Assembly: GCA_946184715.1 (NCBI GenBank)
Contig: CAMHGU010000139.1
Coordinates: 1 to 6,173, forward strand
Source: an uncultured bacterium
GTDB taxonomy: Bacteria; Bacteroidota; Bacteroidia; Bacteroidales; Muribaculaceae
Direction of reading: 5' to 3'
Length of the DNA stretch: 6,173 bases
The translations under genes were made by a program, and so were the position numbers. This document shows positions 6,120-6,173 of this stretch, in pieces; position 1 is the stretch's first letter; every line of letters starts with the position of its first letter. The notes beneath the pieces are model-generated. The model ran no database searches. It was not told where the DNA came from and saw only the letters and a program-made list of their open reading frames with translations.

Positions 6120-6173
6120 TTTTGGGGTCATCGGTTTATAATTTGGGCGACCCTACCCTATATGTGGCAAATT

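Noticed and set aside
6091..6141. A 16-residue plus-strand open frame (ATG at 6091, TAA at 6139-6141)
   Set aside because: It is very short, lies in palindromic sequence, and has neither a ribosome-binding context nor recognisable similarity.
6137..6145. Plus-strand TATAATTTG as a divergent promoter
   Set aside because: The spacing within the box is one base off TAnnTTTG, the upstream TTTG is only about 12 nt away instead of about 19-21, and no plus-strand gene begins in the remaining sequence.

Overview
The window looks like a housekeeping stretch from a fairly GC-rich member of the Bacteroidota, most likely order Bacteroidales. Three things suggest this. The topoisomerase IV subunit B has a Bacteroidota-type sequence. 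Start codons lack clear Shine-Dalgarno sequences. Two genes are preceded by a TAnnTTTG element, the -7 box of the Bacteroidota primary sigma factor. I cannot fix the family; a Muribaculaceae-like or Alistipes-like organism would fit the base composition.

All four complete genes lie on the minus strand, so the transcribed order runs right to left. From the right edge: about 160 nt of hairpin-rich non-coding DNA (6016-6173); a TAACTTTG -7 box (6008-6015); parE, topoisomerase IV subunit B (5971-4040); and, after a 27-nt gap, coaD, phosphopantetheine adenylyltransferase (4012-3554). These two probably form an operon. A 145-nt spacer follows. It holds a 9-bp-period CTATAG repeat just after coaD and a second TAACTTTG box (3442-3449) serving pnp, polynucleotide phosphorylase (3408-1111). 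Downstream of pnp is a 17-bp hairpin whose three imperfect pairs are all G-U wobbles when read as minus-strand RNA, so it is most likely the pnp terminator. A family 2 glycosyltransferase (991-38) lies beyond it. At the left edge, the last 16 codons of a possible plus-strand gene run to a stop at 50-52, overlapping the glycosyltransferase 3' end.

The genes act in separate core processes: chromosome decatenation (parE), coenzyme A synthesis (coaD), RNA decay (pnp) and glycan assembly (glycosyltransferase). No shared pathway is apparent, and I see no mobile element, CRISPR array, tRNA or rRNA. I found no convincing new biological system. The points most worth a second look are the five-copy 10-residue Arg/Gly/Asn tail of PNPase, the identical TAACTTTGCG sequence before parE and pnp (which also yields false TTG starts in both), the CTATAG tandem repeat and the palindrome cluster upstream of parE.
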